NCBI RefSeq assembly: GCF_024704365.1
Contig: NZ_JAJDFY010000001.1
Span: forward strand, 787,001-851,000
Direction: 5' to 3'
Origin: Thermomonas sp. S9
GTDB lineage: Bacteria; Pseudomonadota; Gammaproteobacteria; Xanthomonadales; Xanthomonadaceae
Length of the DNA: 64,000 nt
In this document: positions 9,510 to 19,386 of the stretch, one piece after another
Layout of the letters: every line of letters starts with the position of its first letter
Numbering within the stretch: position 1 is the stretch's first letter
Made by a program: the position numbers and the translations under genes
Notes under the pieces: model-generated
The model's input: only the letters and a program-made list of their open reading frames with translations
Database searches by the model: none
What the model was told of the DNA's origin: nothing

Positions 9510-10424
9510 ATGAAACTCGCCATCCTGTCCCGCAACGGCAAGCTGTATTCCACCCGGCGACTGGTGGAGGCCGCGCGCGAGCGCGGCCACAGCGTGCGGG
9601 TGCTCGATCCGCTGCGCTGCTACCTGCGGATCAGCAGCGATGGCTTCGACATGCACTACAAGGGCAGGCCGATCGCCGGCTACGGCGCGGTGGTGCCGCG
9701 CATCGGCGCCTCGATCACCCGTTACGGCTGCGCGGTGCTGCGCCAGTTCGAGCTGATGGGCAGCTACAGCCCCAACAGCGCGTCGGCGATCGCGCGTGCG
9801 CGCGACAAGCTGCGCTGCCACCAGGTGCTGGCTGCGGCTGGAATCGGGTTGCCGGTGACGGTGTTCGGCGACAACCCGGACGATACCGCCGACCTGCTGG
9901 CAATGCTGGGCCCGCCGCCGCACGTCATCAAACTCAACGAAGGCACCCAGGGCGCGGGCGTGATGCTGACCGAAAAGGCCTCCGCTTCGCGCGCCACGAT
10001 CGAAACCCTGCGCGGTCTGTATGCGAATTTCCTGGTGCAGGAGTTCATCGCCGAGGCCAGGGGCGCCGACCTGCGCTGCTTCGTGGTCGGCGAGAAGGTG
10101 GTCGCGGCCATGCGCCGGCAGGCGCCGAAAGGGGACTTCCGCTCCAACCTGCACCGCGGCGGCAGCGCCAGGCCGGTGCGCCCGAGCCGGGCGGAGATGC
10201 ACACCGCCGTGCGCGCGGCCGGCCTGCTCGGCCTGGGCGTGGCCGGGGTGGACCTGATCCGCAGCAAGCGCGGCCCGCTGGTGCTGGAGGTCAATTCCTC
10301 GCCGGGGCTGGAGGGCATCGAGGCGGCCACCGGGATCGACGTGGCAGGCGCGGTGGTGGAGCACGTGGTGGCCCGCGCGGTTGGCCTGCAACACAAGCGC
10401 AACGCGGATTTGACGGATTCTTAA
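9510..10424 (+). CDS. rimK: RimK-type ATP-grasp glutamate ligase
   Basis: A 304-residue ATP-grasp ligase. The N-terminal domain begins [21 protein letters not shown], and the ATP-grasp core shows [34 protein letters not shown] and the metal-binding [13 protein letters not shown]. In E. coli RimK adds glutamates to the C-terminus of ribosomal protein S6. The length and motifs match that family closely. The ATG at 9510 agrees with the usual N-terminus; longer in-frame starts run back through the tRNA and are rejected. A strong hairpin follows 77 bases downstream. Confidence 0.9.
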   Translation: MKLAILSRNGKLYSTRRLVEAARERGHSVRVLDPLRCYLRISSDGFDMHYKGRPIAGYGAVVPRIGASITRYGCAVLRQFELMGSYSPNSASAIARARDKLRCHQVLAAAGIGLPVTVFGDNPDDTADLLAMLGPPPHVIKLNEGTQGAGVMLTEKASASRATIETLRGLYANFLVQEFIAEARGADLRCFVVGEKVVAAMRRQAPKGDFRSNLHRGGSARPVRPSRAEMHTAVRAAGLLGLGVAGVDLIRSKRGPLVLEVNSSPGLEGIEAATGIDVAGAVVEHVVARAVGLQHKRNADLTDS

Positions 10425-10500
10425 TCGCGCCGCGCGCAGCATGCGCATGTGCCCGCCGCGCTTCCCCCTCGGCCGGCACTGCAGGGCGATGAGACGTTTG

Positions 10501-10532
10501 GCCCGGGCGACCCCCCACCGCCCGGGCTTTTT
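10501..10532 (+). terminator. Intrinsic terminator after rimK
   Basis: GCCCGGGC at 10501-10508 pairs with GCCCGGGC at 10520-10527 around an 11-base loop and is followed by TTTTTC. It separates rimK from the two-component genes. Confidence 0.8.
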
Positions 10533-10640
10533 CTCGTTCGCGTTCCGCCTGCCGCGCGCGGCGGCTGTGCAAGAATCCGGGAACCGGCCTGCGCCGCGCC
10601 GGTCATAGCCGGAGCCTGCGGCTTCCTGGAGACGAGACAC

Positions 10641-11324
10641 ATGCGCGTACTGGTCATCGAAGACAATCCCGACATCGCCGCCAATCTCGGGGATTACCTC
10701 GAGGACTGCGGGCACACGGTGGATTTCGCCGCGGACGGCGTCACCGGCCTGCACCTGGCGGTGGTGCACGACTTCGATGCCATCGTGCTGGACCTCAATC
10801 TGCCGGGAATGGACGGGCTGGAGGTCTGCCGCAAGCTGCGCGGCGACGCCCGCAAGCAGACCCCGGTGCTGATGCTGACCGCACGCGATTCGCTGGACAA
10901 CAAGCTGGCCGGCTTCGATTCCGGGGCCGACGACTACCTGATCAAGCCGTTCGCGCTGCAGGAGGTGAACGTGCGCCTCAACGCGCTGGCGCGGCGCGGG
11001 CGCGGGCTGCCGGCGCGGGTGCTCAACGTGGGCGAGCTGGAATACAACCTGGATACCCTGGAGGTACACCGCGAGGGGCGTTCGATCCAGCTCAACCCGA
11101 CCGCGCTGAAGATCCTGCAGGCGCTGATGGAGGCCTCGCCGGCGGTGGTGACCCGGCAGGAGCTCGAGAACCGGGTGTGGGGCGAGGAACTGCCGGATTC
11201 CGACTCGCTGCGGGTGCACATCCACGGCCTGCGCGCCGCGGTGGACAAGCCCTTCGCCAAGCCGATGATCCAGACCCGCCATGGCATCGGCTACCGGATC
11301 GCGGCCCCCGATGCCGACGGCTGA
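10641..11324 (+). CDS. OmpR-family DNA-binding response regulator
   Basis: A 227-residue response regulator. The receiver domain has the acidic pair in VIEDNPD, the phospho-acceptor Asp in DAIVLDLNLPGMDG, the Thr of MLTAR and the Lys of DDYLIKPF. The C-terminal winged helix has NPTALKILQALM and the wing motif TRHGIGYRI. It is preceded by GGAG ten bases before the ATG. The stop overlaps the histidine kinase start by 14 bases, so the pair is translationally coupled. Its sequence is typical of a Xanthomonadaceae regulator group (ColR/PhoP-like); the signal and regulon are unknown, so no symbol is given. Confidence 0.92.
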   Translation: MRVLVIEDNPDIAANLGDYLEDCGHTVDFAADGVTGLHLAVVHDFDAIVLDLNLPGMDGLEVCRKLRGDARKQTPVLMLTARDSLDNKLAGFDSGADDYLIKPFALQEVNVRLNALARRGRGLPARVLNVGELEYNLDTLEVHREGRSIQLNPTALKILQALMEASPAVVTRQELENRVWGEELPDSDSLRVHIHGLRAAVDKPFAKPMIQTRHGIGYRIAAPDADG

Positions 11325-12628
11325 GGTTTCCGCGCAGCGCCGCCCGCCCGGCCGGCGCCGGCTGCGCACCCGCATCATCACCTCGTTCGTGCTGCTGGGC
11401 TTCGGCCTGACCGCGCTGTTCGCGGTGGCGATGGTGCACCTGCGCAACCGGCTGGAGAACCAGCTGATCGAAAAGACCCTGCAGCGCGAGGTGGACAACC
11501 TGGTGCGGCACGTGGAGACCAATCCGGACGAACCACCGTTCTACCTGGTGTTCGATGCACGCACCTTCAGCGACGCGAACGCCTACAAGATCAACCCGCT
11601 GTACCGCGACCTCAAGCCCGGCGTGCACGAGATCCGCGAGCCGGATGCCAGCGGCCGGATGCAGGTGTACAAGGTGGCGGTGCGTCGCGGCATCAGCCGC
11701 GAGGGCAAGCCGTTCACCAGCCTGGTGCGCTACAACGTCACCGACGCGGCCGCCACCTCCGACCTGCTCACGCGCTGGCTGCTGGCGGCGGTGCTGGCGT
11801 TCACCCTGTTCGCGCTGGTGCTGGGCTGGTGGTCGGCGTCGCGGGTGATGGCGCCGGTGTCGGAGCTGGCGCGGCGGCTGCGGCGCTCGGGCAACAGCCC
11901 GAACCCGAAGCGCTGGCACCGGATTTCGCGGACGACGAAGTGGGCGAGCTGGCGCGTGCGCTGGACGACTATGCCGCGCGCCTGACCGAGGTGGTGCAGC
12001 GCGACCGCGAGTTCAACGCCGACGTCGCCACGAGCTGCGCACTCCGCTGGCGGTGATCCGCGGCGCGGCCGAACTGCTGCTGGCCAAGCCGGATCTGGAC
12101 GAGCGCACCCGCGCCCGCCTGCTGCGCATCCAGCGCGCCGAGCAGCAGTGTTCCGACCTGATCGGTGCGCTGCTGCTGCTGTCGCGCAACGAGCGCGCGG
12201 TGGGCCAGTGCGATGTCGCCAAGGTGGCGCAGCAGCTGCTGGAAAGCCACCGTGCCCAGCTCGCCGGCAAGCCGGTGGAGCTGAAGCAGGAGGGCGAGCC
12301 GAGCCTGCCGCTGCAAGTGCCGGAGTCGGCGCTGGCGGTGGCGCTGGGCAACCTGATCGGCAATGCGGTGAAGTACACCCCCAGTGGCGAGGTGGTGGTG
12401 CGGGTGCTGGCCGATGCGGTGGAAGTGCGCGACTCCGGCCCCGGCCTGAGCGCCGAGGACGCCGCGCGCCTGTTCGAGCGCGGCTATCGCGGCACCCACG
12501 CCGGGCACTCGCAGGGCGGCGGCATCGGGTTGTCGATCGTGCGCCGCCTGTGCGCCCTGTACGGCTGGGAGGTGCAGGTGCGGCCTGGCGGAGAACGCGG
12601 CGTGGTGGCGACGCTGCGCTTCGGCTGA
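11311..12628 (+). CDS. Sensor histidine kinase, frameshifted
   Basis: Membrane-bound partner of the preceding regulator, about 438 residues. A basic N-terminus (RRPPGRRRLRTR) is followed by a first membrane helix, a periplasmic domain of about 110 residues, a second helix (LLAAVLAFTLFALVLGWW), a HAMP-like linker, the H-box seen across a frame change as HELRTPLAVIRG, the N-box GNLIGNAVKYTP, and DSGPGLSAED with GGGIGLSIVRRL of the ATPase. Frame changes occur near 11882 and 12028; the second is one missing base immediately before the phospho-accepting His codon. The conserved boxes on both sides argue for indel errors. Confidence 0.85.
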
Positions 12629-12718
12629 GCGACAGCGTGCGGACGGTGCGCCGGGGCGGTGCCGGCCCGGGCGCGGCTTCGGCGGCATAATGCGCAGTCC
12701 GTTCGCAAGGAGTCCCGC

Positions 12719-13822
12719 ATGAACCACGCCGCCGCGCCGCTGGCCTACCAGGTCATTCCCTCCGACCATGCCCGCGGCGATGCGCAGCGCGAGGCCCTGC
12801 TGGCCGGCGAGCTCGGTTTCGGCCGCCTCTTCACCGACCACATGGTGGCCATTCACTGGGACCAGGCGCGCGGCTGGCACGATGCGCGGGTGTGCGCCTA
12901 CGGCCCGCTGACGCTGGACCCGGCCGCGGCGGTGCTGCACTACGGGCAGGAGATCTTCGAGGGGATCAAGGCCTACCGGCATGCCGACGGCTCGATCTGG
13001 ACCTTCCGCCCCGAGGCCAACGGCGCGCGCCTGCAGCGCTCGGCGGCGCGGCTGGCGCTGCCGCAGCTGCCGGTGGCGGAGTTCGTGGAGTCGCTGCGGC
13101 AGCTCGTCGCCGTCGACCACGGCTGGGTGCCTTCGCAGCCGGAGAGCAGCCTGTACCTGCGTCCGTTCATGATCGCCACCGAGGCCTTCCTCGGGGTGCG
13201 TCCGGCGCAGGCGGCCGTCTACTACGTGATCGCCAGTCCCGCAGGCGCCTATTTCGCCAAGGGCATGGCGCCGGTGGCGATCTGGCTGTCGCAGGACTAT
13301 GCGCGCGCGGCCAGGGGCGGCACCGGCGCGGCCAAGTGCGGCGGCAACTACGCCGCCTCGCTGCTGCCGCAGCAGGAGGCCTATGCCAACGGCTGCTCGC
13401 AGGTGCTGTTCCTGGACCCGGTGGAGGGCCGCTACATCGAGGAACTGGGCGGCATGAACGTGTTCCTGGTCTATCGCGACGGCCGCCTCGTCACCCCGGC
13501 GCTGTCGGGCAGCATCCTCGAGGGCGTCACCCGTTGCAGCCTCCTGCAGCTGGCCCGCGACCGCGGAATGCAGGTGGAGGAGCGCAAGGTCGCGATCGAC
13601 GAATGGATCGACGGCGTGTCCTCGGGTGAGATCAGCGAAGTTTTCGCCTGCGGCACCGCCGCGGTGGTGACCCCGATCGGCCAGCTCAAGGGCAAGGGCT
13701 TTTCAGTGGGTGATCTGGATGCGCCGATCGGCGAGGTGACATTGGCGCTGCGCCGCGAACTGGCCGACATCCAGTACGGGCGCGTGCCCGATCGCCACGG
13801 CTGGATGGTGCGCCTGCGCTGA
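12719..13822 (+). CDS. ilvE: Branched-chain amino acid aminotransferase
   Basis: A 367-residue PLP enzyme of fold type IV catalysing the last step of valine, leucine and isoleucine synthesis and the first of their degradation. The region [15 protein letters not shown], the PLP lysine in [14 protein letters not shown], and [12 protein letters not shown] with [16 protein letters not shown] identify the longer (eukaryote-like, class II) IlvE type. AAGGAG lies nine bases before the ATG. It has its own transcription unit and converges with the small exported protein gene. Confidence 0.95.
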   Translation: MNHAAAPLAYQVIPSDHARGDAQREALLAGELGFGRLFTDHMVAIHWDQARGWHDARVCAYGPLTLDPAAAVLHYGQEIFEGIKAYRHADGSIWTFRPEANGARLQRSAARLALPQLPVAEFVESLRQLVAVDHGWVPSQPESSLYLRPFMIATEAFLGVRPAQAAVYYVIASPAGAYFAKGMAPVAIWLSQDYARAARGGTGAAKCGGNYAASLLPQQEAYANGCSQVLFLDPVEGRYIEELGGMNVFLVYRDGRLVTPALSGSILEGVTRCSLLQLARDRGMQVEERKVAIDEWIDGVSSGEISEVFACGTAAVVTPIGQLKGKGFSVGDLDAPIGEVTLALRRELADIQYGRVPDRHGWMVRLR

Positions 13823-13847
13823 GCGCGCGCCGTGCGCGGCATTCCCG

Positions 13848-14359
13848 CTACAGCGTCGCCACAGGCAGCCCATGCGCCGGCGCAGCCCGAACCCGGCCTG
13901 GCGCGGGGTGTGCCCGTTGCCATCCACCTGGTCCGCCACCAGCCCGGTGAGCGTGCCGTCGTCGGGATCGGTGCGCGCGTGCACGCCCACGAGCGGGCGC
14001 GCGGCGATCCGCTGCAGCCGGTCCAGCACCGCGTTCGCGGCGGCGCTGCCCATCCCGGCCCAGTCGTAGAGCGCCGCGAGCTGGTTGGCATCGCCGGCCT
14101 GCAGCGCGCGTTCCAGCGCATCGGCCAGGTCCTGCACGCTGCGCGCGCAGCTGCCGCGCGCGGCCAGCAGGGCGCCGCCGGCGCCGGCCGTCGGGGCCGC
14201 CGGTGGCGCCTCGCGCGCGGCGAGGTCGCCGCACGGGCGGTCGGTATAGATCCGGGTGCCGTCGCTGGTCAGGCACTGGCGCACCTGCGCCTGCGCGGGC
14301 GGGGCGGGCAGCGGGCCGAGCAGGAGTGCCGGCAGCAGCAGGGCGGTGATGCGGGGCAT
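13848..14359 (-). CDS. Small exported DUF4124-like protein
   Basis: An exported protein of about 170 residues. A signal peptide (MPRITALLLPALLL...APPAQA) is followed by VRQCLTSDGTRIYTDRPCGD, which resembles the DUF4124 pattern of small periplasmic proteins with a Cys pair, and by an alanine-rich helical region (about residues 60-130) with no known motif. The C-terminus is uncertain: in the frame of the signal peptide the protein would run on to 13703 against ilvE, whereas a one-base shift near 13868 gives an end at 13848 outside ilvE. I prefer the shorter reading. Function unknown. Confidence 0.5.
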
Positions 14360-14376
14360 GCGTGCAGGGTGCGCGC

Positions 14377-15199
14377 TCACTCCAGCCGCTGCAGCACCGC
14401 CTGCACCGGATGTGCCAGGTTGAGGGTGTAGAAATGCAGCCCCGGCGCGCCGCCGTCCAGCAGGCGGCGGCACAGTGCGGCCACCATGTCGGCGGCGAAC
14501 GCGCGGATCGCCGCGGCATCGTCAGCGAACGCGCGCATGCGGCGGTCGATCCAGCGCGGGATCTCGGCGCCGCAGGCTTCCGAGAAGCGGCGCAGCTGGG
14601 CGTAATTGGCGATCGGCATGATGCCGGGCACGATCGGGATGCCGATGCCGGCTTTGTGCGCGTCTTCGACGAAGCGGAAATAGGCGTCGGCGTTGTAGAA
14701 ATACTGGGTGATCGCGCCGCTCGCGCCGGCCTCCACCTTGGCCTTGAAATGGCGCAGGTCCACCTGCGCGTCCACGGCCTGTGGGTGCACTTCCGGATAG
14801 GCCGCGACCTCGATATGGAAGTGGTCGCCGTGCTCCTCGCGGATCAGGCGCACCAGCTCGCTGGCGTGGCGCAGGTCGCCGCTGCGCGCCATGCCCGAGG
14901 GCAGGTCGCCGCGCAGGGCGACGATCCGGTTGCAGCCCAGCGCGCGGTAGTGCCGCAGCAGCGTGCGGATTTCCTCGCGGCTGCCGCCGACGCAGGTCAG
15001 ATGCGGTACGCCCTCCAGCGCGTGTGTCGCGCAGCCGCTGCACGGTTTCCGGGGTCTGGCTCAGGGTCGAGCCGCCGGCGCCGAAGGTCACCGACATGAA
15101 CTCGGGTGCGTATGCCTTCAGCCGGCGCACGGTGCGGTCGAACTGGGCGCGCTGCTCGTCCGTCTTGGGCGGGTAGAACTCGAAGCTGACGCTGGGCAT
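14377..15199 (-). CDS. metF: 5,10-methylenetetrahydrofolate reductase, frameshifted
   Basis: About 274 residues of a flavin-dependent TIM-barrel enzyme that reduces methylene-THF to methyl-THF for methionine synthesis. The N-terminal [17 protein letters not shown] and [12 protein letters not shown] are in one frame; [20 protein letters not shown], the flavin-region [17 protein letters not shown] and [10 protein letters not shown] are in another. One frame change near 15025 joins them. It is transcribed after ahcY on the same strand, 166 bases away, linking methyl donor supply to the methyl cycle. GGAG is eight bases before the start and a 14-bp palindrome lies 36 bases upstream. Confidence 0.92.
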
Positions 15200-15234
15200 G
15201 GCCGCACTCCGGAGGGAATGCGGGCATGATAACT

Positions 15235-15248
15235 TTCATCGCGATGAA
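15235..15248 (-). promoter_or_regulatory. 14-bp palindrome upstream of metF, candidate operator
   Basis: TTCATCGCGATGAA is a perfect inverted repeat ending 36 bases before the metF start. Its position fits an operator, and methyl-cycle genes in Proteobacteria can be controlled by MetR, MetJ or SahR-type regulators, but I cannot match it to any of their motifs from memory. Confidence 0.35.
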
Positions 15249-15312
15249 GCGATAGAGCTCCAATCGAGTCAGCGCGACCAGCAGAAAACGCAGGCGGAGT
15301 GCGCTGGAAACG

Positions 15313-15340
15313 ACTGCGGGCGCCGTGAGGCGCCCGCAGT
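15313..15340 (-). terminator. Hairpin after ahcY
   Basis: A perfect 12-bp stem ACTGCGGGCGCC/GGCGCCCGCAGT with a four-base loop lies 25 bases after the ahcY stop. On the ahcY strand it is followed by CGTTTCC, a poor T tract, so it may reduce rather than abolish read-through into metF. Confidence 0.6.
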
Positions 15341-15364
15341 CTCGATCGCGCAGGCGTGCCGGCA

Positions 15365-16811
<1,447 letters not shown>

Positions 16812-16871
16812 GATGGTTTCCGGTTTCATGCCCGCCTCCTGCTATGCGGGGGAGGGCTGGGTGAGTGCAAA

Positions 16872-16949
16872 CCGGGCGCCGTTTTCTGCAAGACCGAGCC
16901 TGGCGGACGCCGGCTTGTGCAAGCCGACCCATCGCAGCGCCCCTCGGGA
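16872..16949 (-). promoter_or_regulatory. SAH riboswitch (ahcY leader)
   Basis: Read on the minus strand, the leader has the conserved elements of the S-adenosylhomocysteine riboswitch in order: CCGAGGGGCGCTGC, a variable P2 hairpin with GTCGGCTT/AAGCCGGC, GCCAGGCTCGG (whose CTCGG closes P1 with CCGAG), an A-rich linker, and AACGGCGCCC able to form the terminal pseudoknot. The class is known to turn on ahcY when SAH accumulates. The last element lies about 45 bases before the upstream ATG, fitting control of translation or early termination. The identification rests on consensus recognition, not a covariance search. Confidence 0.88.
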
Positions 16950-16956
16950 TGCACGA

Positions 16957-16962
16957 ATTATA
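16957..16962 (-). promoter_or_regulatory. -10 box of the ahcY/SAH riboswitch promoter
   Basis: A perfect TATAAT lies on the minus strand, nine bases before the first conserved riboswitch base, so the RNA would begin almost exactly at the aptamer. No good -35 is visible at 16-18 bases upstream, where the sequence is GC-rich; an activator or strong -10 may compensate. Confidence 0.65.
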
Positions 16963-17053
16963 GCGGGGACGGGCGCTATCGGATGCAGCCCAGGGATGAA
17001 CGGCCTGCCCACCGTGCTGACACGGCGCCCCGGACCCGGATGCCCTGCACCGC

Positions 17054-17087
17054 TTGACATTAATAATAGGAATCCTAATATATCGCC
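17054..17087 (+). promoter_or_regulatory. Promoter and palindromic operator of the MarR-type gene
   Basis: A consensus -35 TTGACA (17054-17059) and TAATAT (17076-17081) are 16 bases apart. Between and over them lies the near-perfect inverted repeat ATAATAGGA-A-TCCTAATAT (about 17063-17081), a typical size for a MarR dimer site. The expected transcript start falls at about 17088, the first base of the ATG, and no Shine-Dalgarno sequence is present, so the mRNA is probably leaderless and likely autorepressed. Confidence 0.65.
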
Positions 17088-17740
17088 ATGGATGCATCCG
17101 GCAACCCCCGCGAACAGGCCGCCGCTGCGCTGGAGCAGCTCAGCCGGCTGCTGCGCGCACAGGCATGGCATGGCGATGCCGGTTGGCCCATGCCGCCGGT
17201 GCAGGCTGGCGTGTTGAAACTGTTGGCCGACGCGCGCCAGGGCTGCGCGCGGCGCGGATGGCGGAGCGGCTGGGGGTCACCGCCGCCAGTCTCAGCGACA
17301 CCCTGAAGACCATGGAAGCCCATGGCTGGATCGAGCGTAGTCCGGATCCGCGGGACGCGCGCGCCCAGCTGTTGCACCTGAGCCCGAAAGGGCGCGCGCA
17401 GGCAGCGCTGAAACGACAGTCGGACCGCGGCGCGCTGGGCCTGGTGCAGGCATTGGAGCAGGCCGATCTCGCGGCGCTGCTGCGCTGTACCCAACTGCTG
17501 GTTGGCGAGGCGCAGCGACAGGGGCTGGCGACAGGCCTGCGCACCTGCGTGGGCTGCAGGTTCTTCCGGCCCTTCGCCAGTGGCGATGCCGCACGGCCCC
17601 ACCTGTGCGGCTTCACCGGCCAGCCGTTCGGCGATCTGGAGCTGCGTGTGGACTGCGCCGAGCATGAACGCGCCGAACCACAGGATTTCGCCGCGAACCG
17701 GGAACGGTTCCGGCAACGGATTCCGCTTCCGGCGGAATGA
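17088..17740 (+). CDS. MarR-type regulator with four-cysteine C-terminal tail, frameshifted
   Basis: About 217 residues. The first part (QLSRLLRAQAWHGD...VLKLLADARQG) and the winged helix RMAERLGVTAASLSDTLKTM followed by the wing WIERSPDPRDARAQLLHL are MarR-like; a frame change near 17243 joins them. After the dimerisation helices the protein carries a 60-residue extension with four cysteines in the order C-x2-C-x16-C-x15-C (TCVGC, HLCG, VDCAE), which could bind zinc or an iron-sulfur cluster. Head of a cluster of thiol-redox genes, so a redox or metal sensor is a reasonable inference. It diverges from ahcY. Confidence 0.75.
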
Positions 17741-17816
17741 AAGAGGGCGACACCCGATTGCAGTCGAATGTCGCCCGGTTCCACTCCTTACCCGTCACGA
17801 GCAAGCAAGAGGAATC

Positions 17817-18059
17817 ATGATTATGCGCCAGAACGCCGTTTTCTATCATGCCGGTTGTCCGGTCTGCGTGGAGGCCGAACAATACCTTGCGCATGCGCTG
17901 GACCCACAGCGCTACGACGTCGAGATCGTGCATCTGGGCGAGCAGCGCGCCCGTCTGGACGAAGCCGAAGCCGCCGGTATCCGCTCGGTGCCCGCCCTGG
18001 TCATCGACGGGGTGCCGATGCATATCAATTTCGGCGCGTCGCTGGCCGAACTGCGCTGA
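17817..18059 (+). CDS. Small glutaredoxin-like protein (CPVC)
   Basis: An 80-residue thioredoxin-fold protein: strand NAVFYH, active site GCPVCVEAEQYL (CxxC), a middle helix, and the cis-proline loop in IRSVPALVIDGV. There is no signal peptide, so it is cytoplasmic. AAGAGGA precedes the ATG by about four bases. It follows the MarR-type gene by 76 bases and precedes an exported protein by 10 bases, suggesting one transcript. Short Grx-like proteins of this kind reduce protein disulfides or deliver clusters; no specific partner can be named. Confidence 0.75.
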   Translation: MIMRQNAVFYHAGCPVCVEAEQYLAHALDPQRYDVEIVHLGEQRARLDEAEAAGIRSVPALVIDGVPMHINFGASLAELR

Positions 18060-18069
18060 GGAGACGACG

Positions 18070-18799
18070 ATGACCCTGCATCCGATCGTCGCGGCGCTGC
18101 TGCTGGCCGCCGTACCTGCCGCGGCTCACGACGGTGGCATCGCCACACCCGCAAACACCGCGGTGGCTGCCGACTTCGATATCGTCCACACCCGCATCAG
18201 CACCAGCGGAAATGTCGCCACGTTCCACATGGCGGTCTCCGGAAGGGCCGGCCGGACGCGCCCGTCCGCCTCCGGCAAGCTGGCGGGAAGCCAGGTGTTC
18301 TCCTACGTCTGGCCAACCAGCATCGATCCGTGGGAAGTCGGTTTCGAACACAAGGCCGGCATTCTGGCATTGGCGGTGACGGCGCATCCGGATTTCGACG
18401 ACACACCGCTGTTCGATGAAAATGGCGATGGGCGCCGTGACAACGATGGTGACGTCTGGCACAGCCCACTGGGTCGTGCTGCAGCCGAACCCGGCCTGCG
18501 GCAAGGGCGCACTGGCGGTGGTGGACATCCCGCAAGGCGCGAAGCCGCGCCTGCCCAGGACCTGGCCGGGATTGCCGCTGCTGCTCGACAGCCCCGGCTG
18601 GAGCCCGACGCTGGAGGCCGGAACGGTGGAGGTGAAAGTTCCCTTCGACGACATCGGGGTGGTCACGGCGGGCGGTTTCGATGGGGTGACCGCCGGTCTG
18701 CGCGTCAATGCCAGCGTGCATGCGCCGCTGCTTTGCGTGGTGGATGTGTTCAAGGTGGCCTCCGGAGATCTCAGCCTGCCGGGCAAACCCAATCGTTGA
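18070..18799 (+). CDS. Exported protein with Ca-binding-like loop, frameshifted
   Basis: About 242 residues with a clear signal peptide (MTLHPIVAALLLAAVPAAA). The mature part is beta-rich and contains DENGDGRRDNDGD, an acidic loop resembling EF-hand or dockerin calcium loops, followed across a frame change near 18462 by HWVVLQPNPACGKGALAVVDI. Two cysteines (PACGKG and PLLCVV) could form a disulfide. I do not recognise the family. Its place between a glutaredoxin-like and a redoxin gene suggests an envelope role in the same redox response. Confidence 0.6.
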
Positions 18800-18852
18800 G
18801 CATCCGGCCCGCGCTGCGCTGGCGGCGCGGGCTTTCCATTGCGGAGAGGCGT

Positions 18853-19383
18853 ATGCCGATGAGGATTCAAACCGCCCCCGAGCTGCAGATTTCGCACTGG
18901 TTCAACGTGCCCGCGCCGCTGTCACTGGGCCGCGCTGCGCGGCCGGGTGGTGGTGATGGAGGCGTTCCAGATGCTCTGCCCCGGCTGCGTCTCGCACGGG
19001 CTGCCGCAGGCGCAGCGGGTACGGCAGCTGTTCGCCCGCGAAGACGTGGAAGTGATCGGCCTGCATACCGTGTTCGAACACCATGCGGCGATGACGCCGG
19101 TGGCGCTGGAGGCGTTCCTGCACGAGTACCGGATTGGCTTCCCGGTGGGCGTGGATGCCGCCTCCGAGGCCGGGCCGATCCCGCGCACCATGGCCGCCTA
19201 CGGCATGCGCGGCACGCCGACGCTGCTGCTGATCGACCGGATCGGCTGCCTGCGGCAGCACCACTTCGGGCAGGTGGAGGATCTGGTCCTGGGGGGCGCA
19301 GATCGCGATGCTGGCAGCCGAGCCTGCGCCAACTGATGCGATGACGGGTGCGACCTGCCACGTGGATGGTGGCTGCGGCTGAC
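18853..19383 (+). CDS. Redoxin/TlpA-like thioredoxin-fold protein, frameshifted
   Basis: About 175 residues. After a 25-residue N-terminus (ELQISHWFNVPAPLSLG) a frame change near 18931 leads to RGRVVVMEAFQMLCPGCVSHGLPQ, a redoxin strand and CPGC active site, then VIGLHTVFEHHAAMT and the cis-Pro region MRGTPTLLLIDRIG. A run of six G near 19289 shifts the frame again; one base over, the protein ends with AQIAMLAAEP and a Cys-containing tail (TCHVDGGCG) at 19383. No signal peptide is evident. The last gene of the redox cluster; it converges with uup, whose stop is 4 bases away. Confidence 0.7.
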
Positions 19384-19386
19384 GGT

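Noticed and set aside
13703-13847. Extension of the DUF4124-like gene 120 bases into ilvE
   Set aside because: The extension is antisense to ilvE and lacks family similarity; a one-base shift gives a stop outside ilvE.
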